Assembly: GCA_035524675.1 (NCBI GenBank) | Contig: DATKOK010000007.1 | Location: 1 to 7,608 of the forward strand | DNA from: FEN-987 sp035524675 | GTDB lineage: Archaea > Thermoproteota > Bathyarchaeia > 40CM-2-53-6 | Direction: 5' to 3' | Length of the DNA stretch: 7,608 nt | Shown here: positions 1 through 6,199 of the stretch, in pieces | Position numbering within the stretch: position 1 is the first letter of the stretch | How the letters are laid out: each line of letters starts with the position of its first letter | Notes under the pieces: model-generated | The model's database searches: none | What the model was told of the DNA's origin: nothing | The model's input: the letters and a program-made list of their open reading frames with translations, nothing else | Position numbers and translations under genes: made by a program

Positions 1-270
1 AAACGAGTAAACGAGATCCCCGGGCTGAGCGCATCGAAACCTTCGGGAGCATTCTATCTCTTTCCCAGAATTCAGCTGAACTCGAGGTGGAAGGACGATA
101 AGGATTTCGTGACTGACCTATTGAGAGAGACGGGAGTGATAGTGGTGAACGGATCGGGGTTTGATCCCATCTACGGGAAAGATCATTTCAGGGCAGTTTT
201 CTTAGCACCGGAGGATGTGCTGTCAAGCGGGTTTGATGCGGTTGAACAGTTCATGATACGGCACCTGTGA
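1..270 (+). CDS. Aminotransferase class I/II, C-terminal fragment (5' end outside window)
   Basis: Frame 1 is open from the first base to a TGA at 268-270 and gives 89 residues. These match the C-terminal small domain of PLP-dependent fold-type I aminotransferases, closest in flavour to alanine/aspartate aminotransferases. Visible landmarks are PSGAFYLFPRI (residues 14-24), the DLLRETGVIVVNGSGF stretch (39-54) and GKDHFRAVFLAP (59-70). In this family the Arg of the last motif (R64 here) normally binds the substrate carboxylate. The enzyme would move an amino group between an amino acid and a 2-oxo acid in the cytoplasm. The lysine that binds PLP and the large domain are upstream of the window, so the exact substrate cannot be assigned. 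rpoP follows on the same strand about 50 bases later. Confidence 0.9.
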   Translation, partial: KRVNEIPGLSASKPSGAFYLFPRIQLNSRWKDDKDFVTDLLRETGVIVVNGSGFDPIYGKDHFRAVFLAPEDVLSSGFDAVEQFMIRHL

Positions 271-280
271 GAGGCTACAA

Positions 281-289
281 GTTTAATTT
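281..289 (+). promoter_or_regulatory. Possible TATA-like element for rpoP
   Basis: The A/T-rich TTTAATTT stretch lies just after the aminotransferase stop. It is about 26-30 bases before a possible start site near 312, which would leave a roughly 12-base leader before the ATG at 324. This is a weak match based on position and base content only; rpoP may instead be read through from the aminotransferase. Confidence 0.25.
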
Positions 290-323
290 CATGTCATTCA
301 AGAACACGTCGGGGATTAGAACT

Positions 324-500
324 ATGTCGGATGAGGGAGAGCAACGCCCTGCGGGGCTTATGTATGAATGTATTAGCTGTGGTAAACAACTCACTGCCGA
401 TCAGCTTGCAATGACGCCTGAGATTAAATGCCCGTTCTGTGGTTACAGAGTTCTTCGGAAGGCTCGGCCTCCGGTTGTTAAGAGGATAAAGGCTCGTTAG
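324..500 (+). CDS. rpoP: DNA-directed RNA polymerase subunit P (Rpo12)
   Basis: Rpo12 is the archaeal counterpart of eukaryotic Rpb12, a small zinc-binding subunit of RNA polymerase that helps hold the assembly platform together. The zinc ribbon is plain: YECISCGK then KCPFCGYRVL, two CxxC pairs, followed by the conserved basic tail KARPPVVKRIKAR. With the ATG at 324 the protein is 58 residues. The open frame reaches back to a GTG at 267 that overlaps the aminotransferase stop, but those extra residues are not conserved in the family. A third choice, ATG at 360, starts at MYECISCGK and gives the usual family length of about 46-49 residues. None has a strong ribosome site. I prefer 324; 360 is nearly as good. 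It is a good marker that the DNA is archaeal. Confidence 0.93.
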   Translation: MSDEGEQRPAGLMYECISCGKQLTADQLAMTPEIKCPFCGYRVLRKARPPVVKRIKAR

Positions 501-501
501 A

Positions 502-801
502 TTACGTTTTCTTAGCCCGATTCCGTACTGTGTAGACCACCAAAATAACTTCCACTATTATGTTGCCCGCCGCGAATATCACCGCGGAACTGTAGTTTAT
601 CGTATAGATGTAGAGCACAAGGAGACTTGTCAGTATCCATACGAAGATGAAGTCTTTAGCCTTGCCTATGATGCCCTGCGAGGATTCCGATTGTGGTCGT
701 GGTCCTTTCCAGTAGAGGTAGAAGCTCACGACGATAAGGAAGATGGCACTCCAACTGATACTGACCATCCACCAGATCATGGTGCTTGAGTAGAGTGTCA
801 T
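502..801 (-). CDS. Small three-helix membrane protein, unknown function
   Basis: A 99-residue protein that I do not recognise. Three hydrophobic segments are visible: about residues 9-31 (starting IWWMVSISW), 52-70 (FIFVWILTSLLVLYIYTI) and 74-93 (AVIFAAGNIIVEVILVVYTV). A polar loop rich in Gln, Ser and Glu (35-50) lies between the first two, and a basic tail ends the protein. An upstream ATG at 876 would add 25 residues, but they would lie over the end of the ATPase gene. The ATG at 801 is preceded six bases away by a perfect GAGGAG, so this start is preferred. The gap to the ATPase stop is only 10 bases, so the two are probably translated from one message. A role as a small partner of the Mg-type ATPase is inferred from position only. 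Confidence 0.75.
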   Translation of the reverse strand: MTLYSSTMIWWMVSISWSAIFLIVVSFYLYWKGPRPQSESSQGIIGKAKDFIFVWILTSLLVLYIYTINYSSAVIFAAGNIIVEVILVVYTVRNRAKKT

Positions 802-807
802 CTTTTG

Positions 808-813
808 CTCCTC
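808..813 (-). promoter_or_regulatory. Shine-Dalgarno GAGGAG for the small membrane protein
   Basis: On the minus strand GAGGAG ends six bases before the ATG at 801 and overlaps the ATPase stop codon TGA (812-814). This is the clearest ribosome site in the window. It decides the start of the 99-residue protein and points to coupled translation with the ATPase. Confidence 0.75.
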
Positions 814-3404
814 AGAACTTGCAGACTCGATAAAAGAACACTTTTCCAGCATCAACAAGGAGGAGGTAGGTTGCAACCATGAGTACGAGAAGTAGCCAAT
901 AGTGTACTGGGAGAGCGGTGAACCCTAGGAAGGCTCCTAGGCGTGTGAATGGAACTATCGTTCCAACTGCAACGCAAGATAAGGTTAGAATCGTAAGCCA
1001 TTTTCCCGGACGGCTGGTTACGAATGGGATTCGCCTAGTTCGAATTACGAAGATGACCAGTACCTCTGTCCAGAATGATTCAACAAACCATCCGCTCTGG
1101 AAGAGGGCCGCTGGCGCTTGGAATATGAAGAGCATAATACCGTACGTAAGGAAGTCATATAGAGAACTGAACGGGCCGAAGAATAGCGTGAAATTTCTTA
1201 CGAAGTTGATGTCCCACCGTCGAGGGAGCTGCGTTACTTCCGTGTCGACGCTGTCTGTTGGCAGTGTCATGTTCGCCACGTCATAGAACAGATTCATGAA
1301 AAGGATCTGCATCGGCAGCATGGGTAGGAATGGAAGAAACAGTGACGCTGCTGCAGCGCTGAACATGTTTCCGAAATTCGAGCTTGTCCCCATTAGGATA
1401 TATTTGGTCGTGTTTCCGAAAATCTTTCGGCCTTCTTCGATACCGTCTGCTAGGACCACAAGGTCCTTGTCGAGGAGAACGATGTCGGCTGCGTCCTTTG
1501 ACACATCGGTCGCGGACTCTACGGAAATACCTACGTCCGCTTCGAACAGCGCTGGGGCATCATTCACGCCGTCGCCCATGAAACCGACTACATGCTTGTC
1601 TGCTTTCAATGCTTTTATAATGTCCAATTTCTGCTCAGGAGTAATTCGAGCGAATATTGTTGCTGATTTTGCAGCTTCTCTGAGTTCATGTGAACTCATA
1701 GCTGTCAAATCGCTTCCGCGGAACGTCTTTGTCGATTCGAGAGATAGATCCTCGCAAATCTTCGCAGCGACGAGCTCATTGTCTCCGGTAAGTATCTTAA
1801 CATCTACACCCAGGGCCCTTAGTCGGTCGAGTGCAAGACGGGCATCGTTCTTCGGTGGGTCTGTGAACACTAGAAAGCCTAGGAGTGTGAGCGATTTTTC
1901 GTCCTCAACGGAATAACCTTGCTTAGATTCAATGGTGCGATATGCAACTGCCAACGTACGATATCCTGCCTTCGAATTTTCAATGAGTTCTTTTTCCAAA
2001 ACTCGTCTGAAGTGATCTATCGTTTCGCCTTCGCTATCTGATCCGTTAGATCTCGAAACAGAGACATAATCGCATTTGGGAATCACTGATTCTGGGGCGC
2101 CTTTCGTAATGAGTCTACTTTGCCCGCTTCGTTGAACGATCTTCGACATCATCCTTCGTTGATAGTCGAACGGTACTTCGTCAATGCTAGTGTAACTGTC
2201 GATGATGTGCTGTAGGTTGTTTTCTATGGCGTATTCCCAAATTGCCGAATCCATTGGATTTCCAGTTACCTTCTCGCCCACAACGGCTGAGTTACACAGA
2301 AGTGAATATTCCAATAATTGGGCGTCGTCGCCAAACGTAAGGTGGCTCTTTAACGCGATCTTCCCGCTGGTTAGTGTCCCCGTTTTATCGGTGCATAGCA
2401 CATCCATGTTTCCGAAATCTTCAATGGAGACCTGTCGTTTCACGATCACTTTCTTCTTCGCCATTTCTCGTGCTGCATGTGACAGGCTAATTGTTACAAT
2501 CGCTGGCATAAGCTCCGGAACTAAGCCGACTGCGACTGCGAGAGAGAAGAGGAGTGAGTCGATTATCCGACGACCAACTAGTGCGTTCAGGACAAATATG
2601 GCGATAACCAGCGCGAGTGTCAACGTGATCAGCATGTTGCCGTATTTCCTAACTCCTCTTTGAAACTCAGTTTCAGGCCGAGCTCTTGCAAGAGAGTGAG
2701 AGACAGCGCCGAACTCCGTGCGTCTTCCAGTGGATACTACTAATCCGCGTCCACTTCCGTGCACCACGACAGTTCCCATGAACAAGCAGTTCGTTAGGTC
2801 CTGAGGAATTGGATGATCGAGATTGATCGTGTCGCATTTCTTCTCTACTGGAAATGATTCTCCAGTCAAAGTTCCTTCGTTTACTTCCAGATCCTTGCAC
2901 TCGAGGACTCTGGTATCAGCGGGGATTATGTCTCCGACGTATACGGAAACAAGGTCGCCTGGCACTAGGAGTCTTGAGTCAATCTCGTTGGTTTTATTAT
3001 CCCTGGTTACAACAGCCTTGAGCGAAACGCTTTGTCTCAGATCATCGATGATCTTCTCAGCTTTGTATTCGTTATAGAAACCGAGCACTACACTGAGCAA
3101 CATCATTGCGATGATGGCTATTGATTGCCCTATCTCAAAGAATCCAGCCACTATGGCTGACACTAACAGGATGAAGAATAGCGGATTCTTAAATTGGCGA
3201 AGAAGGATCTTCGTGCCGCTGAACTTCGTGGTTGGTAGTTCATTGTAGCCGAAGGATGTCAGTCGGCGCCTAGCTTCGGCCTCTGATAGCCCCTTAGGGG
3301 TTGTGTCAAGATTAGTGCACAGCTTTTCAGCAGTTATTGACCAATAGTCACTCTTGACTTGAATGTCAACAGTGGTTGGATCGGGCGTCCTGCGTTCGCC
3401 TCAT
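812..3404 (-). CDS. mgtA: MgtA-type P3B ATPase, probable Mg2+ transporter; N-terminus in doubt
   Basis: P-type ATPases of this group use ATP to bring Mg2+ across the cell membrane. The ORF with a standard start (GTG 3163) codes 783 residues. In it are TGES (100-103, actuator domain), PELMP in helix M4 (216-220), the phosphorylated Asp in CTDKTGT (D259), KGAPE (354-358, nucleotide binding), TGDN (459-462) and GDGVNDAP (530-537). The M5-M6 stretch SSNFGNMFS (594-602) and the later FFGPFSSLYDFLTYG and FQSGWFV are typical of MgtA rather than Ca2+ or heavy-metal pumps. However, the family N-terminus (SDYWSITAEKL, then GLSEAEARRRL, FGYNELP and the start of M1) lies upstream in the same frame, up to a TGA at 3401-3403, with no ATG, GTG or TTG. 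An ATG at 3404 in a neighbouring frame would join it after a one-base shift and give about 862 residues, close to the roughly 900 of E. coli MgtA. The GTG at 3163 has no ribosome site and would cut M1. True ion specificity is inferred from family. Confidence 0.9.
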
Positions 3405-3421
3405 AGCTACGATTGAGCAGT

Positions 3422-3434
3422 CGCGCCCAGCGCG
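3422..3434. repeat. 13-bp perfect inverted repeat upstream of the ATPase
   Basis: CGCGC-CCA-GCGCG is a perfect 5-bp stem with a 3-base centre. It lies between the candidate TATA box and the ATG at 3404. It could be a protein binding site or a short hairpin. Chance is possible because it is short and G/C only. Confidence 0.4.
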
Positions 3435-3436
3435 GC

Positions 3437-3444
3437 GGATATAG
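3437..3444 (-). promoter_or_regulatory. Candidate TATA box for the ATPase gene
   Basis: Minus-strand CTATATCC sits about 35 bases before the ATG at 3404. An archaeal start site about 26 bases downstream would fall near 3415 and leave a leader of about 11 bases. This supports a translation start near 3404 rather than at 3163. The match is judged by eye. Confidence 0.4.
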
Positions 3445-3469
3445 CGGTTATGATGTTTTTTCAGATGTG

Positions 3470-3479
3470 AATCCGGATT
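3470..3479. repeat. 10-bp palindrome at the end of the triple CDF-domain gene
   Basis: AATCCGGATT is its own reverse complement and overlaps the stop codon of the upstream gene. It lies just before the candidate ATPase promoter, so it might be a regulator site. It is short and may be chance. Confidence 0.3.
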
Positions 3480-4251
3480 ATGCAGGCTCTTCTTGTATGT
3501 CAATGCGGTCTACATTAGGATACGCGTTCTTTATGGCGGTTGCGAACCTTAGTGAGATTTCATGTGCCAGCTTGATATTCATGGATGAGTCAAATTTGCA
3601 TCTTAGAGCGAGTGAGTAATTCTCCCCTATCTTCCTGATGTGAAGGGCGTGGACTGCCTTTATTTCAGGAAATCGCTTAGCAGCGTGTACAACAATCCAT
3701 TTCAATTCGCTTCCACGACCCTCGAGCTCGCTGGCAATGAGGTCTGATGCGGATTCTAGATGAATCGTGATTTCGCCCAAATCTGGGATCGCATTCCTAA
3801 GCTCGTGTTCTATTTGGGTTGAGACGTTGTGTGCCTGCTTCACTGTAATGTTGGCACTGACCTCGACTCTAAGGTCGACTGCCCATTTCCCAGCAATCTT
3901 CTGAAGATGCACATTATGCACACCTCTGGAGCCAGCGATCTTCTCGGCAATTTGTGCCACGCGGGCTGCCATTTTATGATGTGTGTGCCCAGCTGGTTCG
4001 GTTTGGACTGTAATTCTGGCAGATCGTTGTACGCTCTTTCGGATTTCGCGTTCAATCTCGAACACAATTCTATGGACGTCTTCAAACCCTAGTGTGCTGT
4101 CTAGGAGTACGTGAGCTGTAATGTCGAGTCTTTTGCCAGTCATTCTAATTTCTATGTTGTGGACTCCCCTGACTGCAGGGACTTCTTCTATTTTTGAGCG
4201 TAGGAGTTGTACGATCTCCTTTTGGGATCTTTCAACTAATGGGAGCGGCAT
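3478..4251 (-). CDS. Soluble protein of three CDF C-terminal (ZT_dimer-like) domains, no membrane part
   Basis: The 257 residues form three copies of the cytoplasmic C-terminal domain of cation diffusion facilitators such as FieF/YiiP: about residues 10-86, 93-167 and 183-256. Each has the pattern GVHN/AVHA (His 31, 112, 201), a beta segment, an AH/VH in the next helix (His 60, 141, 230), and a closing strand. In YiiP this domain binds metal and drives dimer formation. His conservation differs between copies: copy 1 has an extra His47, copy 2 keeps the closing His164, and the closing His is Gln in copies 1 and 3. A His cluster GHTHH (88-92) joins copies 1 and 2. No hydrophobic helix is present, and the upstream stretch is non-coding followed by tatC, so there is no lost membrane domain nearby. 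No clear ribosome site precedes the ATG. It lies before the ATPase on the same strand; a metal-sensing, buffering or delivery role is inference. Confidence 0.8.
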   Translation of the reverse strand: MPLPLVERSQKEIVQLLRSKIEEVPAVRGVHNIEIRMTGKRLDITAHVLLDSTLGFEDVHRIVFEIEREIRKSVQRSARITVQTEPAGHTHHKMAARVAQIAEKIAGSRGVHNVHLQKIAGKWAVDLRVEVSANITVKQAHNVSTQIEHELRNAIPDLGEITIHLESASDLIASELEGRGSELKWIVVHAAKRFPEIKAVHALHIRKIGENYSLALRCKFDSSMNIKLAHEISLRFATAIKNAYPNVDRIDIQEEPA

Positions 4252-4261
4252 GTGTAGCGAC

Positions 4262-4279
4262 AGCTAACACCGGTTAGCT
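4262..4279. repeat. 7-bp inverted repeat (4-base loop) in front of the triple CDF-domain gene
   Basis: AGCTAAC-ACCG-GTTAGCT is a perfect 7-bp inverted repeat on either strand. Its near edge is 10 bases before the ATG at 4251. The start site predicted from the TATA-like box falls inside it, so it may be an operator for a dimeric regulator or a leader hairpin. Confidence 0.6.
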
Positions 4280-4300
4280 ACGCCAATATGTCCCTGCCTA

Positions 4301-4308
4301 CCATAAAA
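4301..4308 (-). promoter_or_regulatory. Candidate TATA box for the triple CDF-domain gene
   Basis: Minus-strand TTTTATGG lies about 53 bases before the ATG at 4251. A start site 26-27 bases downstream would be near 4277, inside the inverted repeat, giving a leader of about 26 bases. Judged by eye and position. Confidence 0.35.
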
Positions 4309-4339
4309 GCAGCATTCTCCATTTCCGAAGAAAATGCAT

Positions 4340-5224
4340 CTATGTCTGTGATTTTCCGCATTCCGGACAGAAGCTTGATTTTTGAACGAGTAGCGCACCG
4401 CAGAATTTGCATTTCAAGTAGACAGGCTTCCTCCTTTCAATGCCGAGTCTCGGCCCTTGCTTCCTCTCAATTCGCTTTCCGAAGTAAACAGCTAGTTCAA
4501 GCAGAATAGCCATTGGGACGAAGAGCGCGATATCGGCTATTGGGCCACCGTCTGGTGTAACGACGGCTGTGATTACGTAGAGTGCGGCGTAAACGTACTT
4601 TCTTCTGGACGTGACGTAACTAGTTTTCACGATTCCAAATTTCACAAGAAGCACGAAGAATACTGGTAGTGTGAAGGAGAAGCCTGATGTGATGGTTGTG
4701 ACGAATACGAGATTGTAAAAGTCCATTACGTAGATAATTGGGACTGCGCCTGTGAGTCTGAAGAAGGGGATCATAGCCCAGAGCATGAAGGGGGCCAGAA
4801 TTCTGTATCCGAATAATGATCCAACGATAAAAAGGGCCGTGAAAGAGACAACGAACGGATAGACGGCTTTGCGCTCTTCAGGGTATAGGGCGGGATCGAC
4901 GTATCGGTAAATTTCGTACCCGATTATTGGCGAGCTTGTGATTATTCCCATCAGGAGCGAGGCGATCAGGTAGATTTCGAGGGGGGCTGTGAATTCTCCG
5001 GCGATCAGTTGAACGCCTGGGGGAAGTACGTTTTTTGTGACTTGTCTCAGCACCAAGGCAATTAGTGGATCGTAGAAACCAAAGGGGTCGTGAAGGAAGT
5101 CAGAGTTGGCGGGAATGACCATGAAGATTGCTGTTGTTACGAAGAGTGAGTAGATGATTATTTTGAGTCGTGAGGCGAGCTCAGCAAGGTGGCTAAAGAA
5201 GGGTGTTGCGACGTTATTTGTCAT
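4340..5224 (-). CDS. tatC: Twin-arginine translocase TatC with C-terminal zinc ribbon
   Basis: TatC is the membrane receptor for twin-arginine signal peptides in the export of folded proteins. The 294 residues show the family signs: SHLAELASRL at the N-terminus (11-20, with E15), PLEIYLIASLLMGII and YEIYRYVDPALYPEER (103-118), FGYRILAPFML (138-148), and the last helices with VTPDGGPIAD (222-231). Six hydrophobic segments fit the TatC fold. Two features are odd. In helix 4 the usual FE-x-PV is FTLPV (T185), so the conserved Glu is missing. After helix 6 comes a basic linker and then a zinc ribbon, CKFCG and CPECGK, with Cys 272, 275, 286 and 289, which most TatC proteins lack. tatA lies 80 bases upstream on the same strand. 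The ATG at 5224 fits the normal TatC N-terminus. Confidence 0.96.
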   Translation of the reverse strand: MTNNVATPFFSHLAELASRLKIIIYSLFVTTAIFMVIPANSDFLHDPFGFYDPLIALVLRQVTKNVLPPGVQLIAGEFTAPLEIYLIASLLMGIITSSPIIGYEIYRYVDPALYPEERKAVYPFVVSFTALFIVGSLFGYRILAPFMLWAMIPFFRLTGAVPIIYVMDFYNLVFVTTITSGFSFTLPVFFVLLVKFGIVKTSYVTSRRKYVYAALYVITAVVTPDGGPIADIALFVPMAILLELAVYFGKRIERKQGPRLGIERRKPVYLKCKFCGALLVQKSSFCPECGKSQT

Positions 5225-5263
5225 GCCTGTGTTGCGTCCGTGTCATCTATCTGGATGGGCTGC

Positions 5264-5291
5264 TTTCGAATCAAGTTATCTGTATTCGAAA
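5264..5291. repeat. 8-bp inverted repeat between tatA and tatC
   Basis: TTTCGAAT, then 12 bases, then ATTCGAAA, is a perfect 8-bp inverted repeat; each arm also contains the palindrome TTCGAA. The arm centres are 20 bases apart, about two turns of the helix. It could be a regulator site for tatC or an RNA hairpin ending or processing the tatA message. Confidence 0.5.
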
Positions 5292-5304
5292 CGTAAAATG
5301 AGTG

Positions 5305-5583
5305 TCACTTGGTGCTTTTGTCAGCAACTTCTTTGGCAATCTGTTCCTTTGTTTTCCCTTCGGTACTTATTCCTAGGCTCTTGGCAGCCACAATTAACTG
5401 ATCTGTTGGCGCTTCGGATGTAGATGCTCCTGTTGGGCTTGAAATTTCTTTCGCCGCCTTATCGAACTCCTTCTTGGCCAAACCTATCGATCGAGCTAAC
5501 TCGGGGAGTTTCTGCGGTCCCCACAAGAACACTACTAGAAGGATACCGACTACGATGAGCCATTCATATCCAACCAGAGCCAT
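5305..5583 (-). CDS. tatA: Twin-arginine translocase subunit TatA/E
   Basis: TatA forms the protein-conducting assembly of the Tat pathway after TatC has bound a substrate. The 92 residues show one N-terminal membrane helix (about 6-21, with polar E7 near its start), the hinge WGPQKLPELARSIG (21-34) and the amphipathic helix LAKKEFDKAAKEI (35-47). The hinge starts with Trp where many bacterial TatA proteins have Phe. A Ser/Thr/Pro-rich linker follows, and then a tail (about 60-88) with AAKSLGIST and GKTKEQIAKEV, which resembles SAP/HeH-like motifs; I recall similar tails in other archaeal TatA proteins. The start ATG gives the expected short N-terminus. tatC follows 80 bases later. Only one TatA-like gene is in the window, so whether it also serves as TatB is not known. 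Confidence 0.95.
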   Translation of the reverse strand: MALVGYEWLIVVGILLVVFLWGPQKLPELARSIGLAKKEFDKAAKEISSPTGASTSEAPTDQLIVAAKSLGISTEGKTKEQIAKEVADKSTK

Positions 5584-5615
5584 TCGTCTTCACACGAAAA
5601 CCATGCATTCGGCTT

Positions 5616-5623
5616 GATATAAG
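5616..5623 (-). promoter_or_regulatory. Candidate TATA box for tatA
   Basis: Minus-strand CTTATATC is about 36 bases before the tatA ATG. A start site about 26 bases downstream (near 5593) would give a leader of about 10 bases, typical for archaeal messages with short or no leaders. No ribosome site is visible, which agrees with this. It lies in the 90-base gap after the ABC block, so tatA probably starts a new transcript. Confidence 0.45.
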
Positions 5624-5659
5624 ACTGCTGACGAACCTTCGCGTTAAGATACACTACTT

Positions 5660-5678
5660 TGTGAGCATCAGTCTCACA
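5660..5678. repeat. Weak hairpin at the end of the AAA-associated domain gene
   Basis: TGTGAG, 7 bases, CTCACA forms a 6-bp stem that overlaps the stop codon of the 172-residue gene. It might mark the 3' end of the ABC message, but no T-run follows on the minus strand, so I do not call a terminator. Confidence 0.3.
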
Positions 5679-6192
5679 TTGCTCGAAACCGTTCCGCTTT
5701 TCCGTTGTAGGATAACAACCCAGCATAAATTGCCCAATGGATAAGCAGCATCTTCACGAGGTCCTGATTGGTTTCTGCATCATGATGCCATCGAACGCCT
5801 CTCCGCGCCAAGCAATCAGCGATATCGGCAGCACTAATGTCGTGGTGTTTTGAGGCCAAATCAACTGCCGTTCTGAAGGGCTCCATCATCCCTAGCTGAT
5901 TTTTGAGTAGTCTAATCTTGTGTTTTGAGGCTTTCTGAAATTTCAGGCCGAAATCAGTTAGTGAAATGTTGCCCTTCAGGTTTCTAACTAGACCTAACAT
6001 CTCTCCGGCGTCGATTATCGGCAGGAGAATCGCAATATCCGCTCCGAACTCATCAGCTAGTTTCGCAGCGTCGATGGAGGAGCCTAATCCTCCAGTCATT
6101 TCGACAAGACTTACAATTTGGCCCGCTCTCACATGCGCTGGCATTACGATCGGGTGCTCCGGTTCTTTCGAGGGAGTATATTTTTCTTGCAA
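5674..6192 (-). CDS. AAA-associated C-terminal domain protein (COG4754-like), stand-alone
   Basis: The 172 residues match the domain that follows many nitrate/sulfonate-type ABC ATPases (AAA-associated C-terminal domain, PF09821 as I recall it). The pattern is a helical, winged-helix-like part: VRAGQIVSLVEMTGGLG (about 21-37), AAKLADEFGADIAILLPIIDAGEMLGLV, NISLTDFGLKFQKA, then a second helical part ending in WAIYAGLLSYNGKAERF. The start is TTG at 6192, supported by AAGGAAG seven bases upstream; ATG at 6144 is the alternative and would also keep the domain. It begins 12 bases after the ATPase stop, so the two are probably co-translated and may act as one complex. The domain's function is not settled; a regulatory role on the transporter is inference. 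Confidence 0.85.
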   Translation of the reverse strand: MQEKYTPSKEPEHPIVMPAHVRAGQIVSLVEMTGGLGSSIDAAKLADEFGADIAILLPIIDAGEMLGLVRNLKGNISLTDFGLKFQKASKHKIRLLKNQLGMMEPFRTAVDLASKHHDISAADIADCLARRGVRWHHDAETNQDLVKMLLIHWAIYAGLLSYNGKAERFRAM

Positions 6193-6199
6193 GATTCGG

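Noticed and set aside
267..323. GTG start for rpoP that overlaps the aminotransferase stop
   Set aside because: It would add 19 residues that are not part of the Rpo12 family; starts at 324 or 360 fit better.
918..2663. Plus-strand open frames (918-1286, 1296-1916, 2202-2663) opposite the ATPase
   Set aside because: They lie fully antisense to strongly conserved ATPase motifs and their translations have low-complexity Ser/Arg composition typical of shadow frames.
3422..3461. G/C hairpin with a later T-run as a plus-strand terminator
   Set aside because: The T-run is about 20 bases away from the stem and no plus-strand gene precedes it.
3829..4092. Open frames on both strands inside the triple CDF-domain gene
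   Set aside because: The repeated domain pattern supports the 257-residue frame; the others have no recognisable pattern or ribosome site.
5584..5673. Possible small RNA or hidden gene in the gap between the ABC block and tatA
   Set aside because: Only a TATA-like box for tatA and a weak hairpin are visible; no structured or coding signal otherwise.
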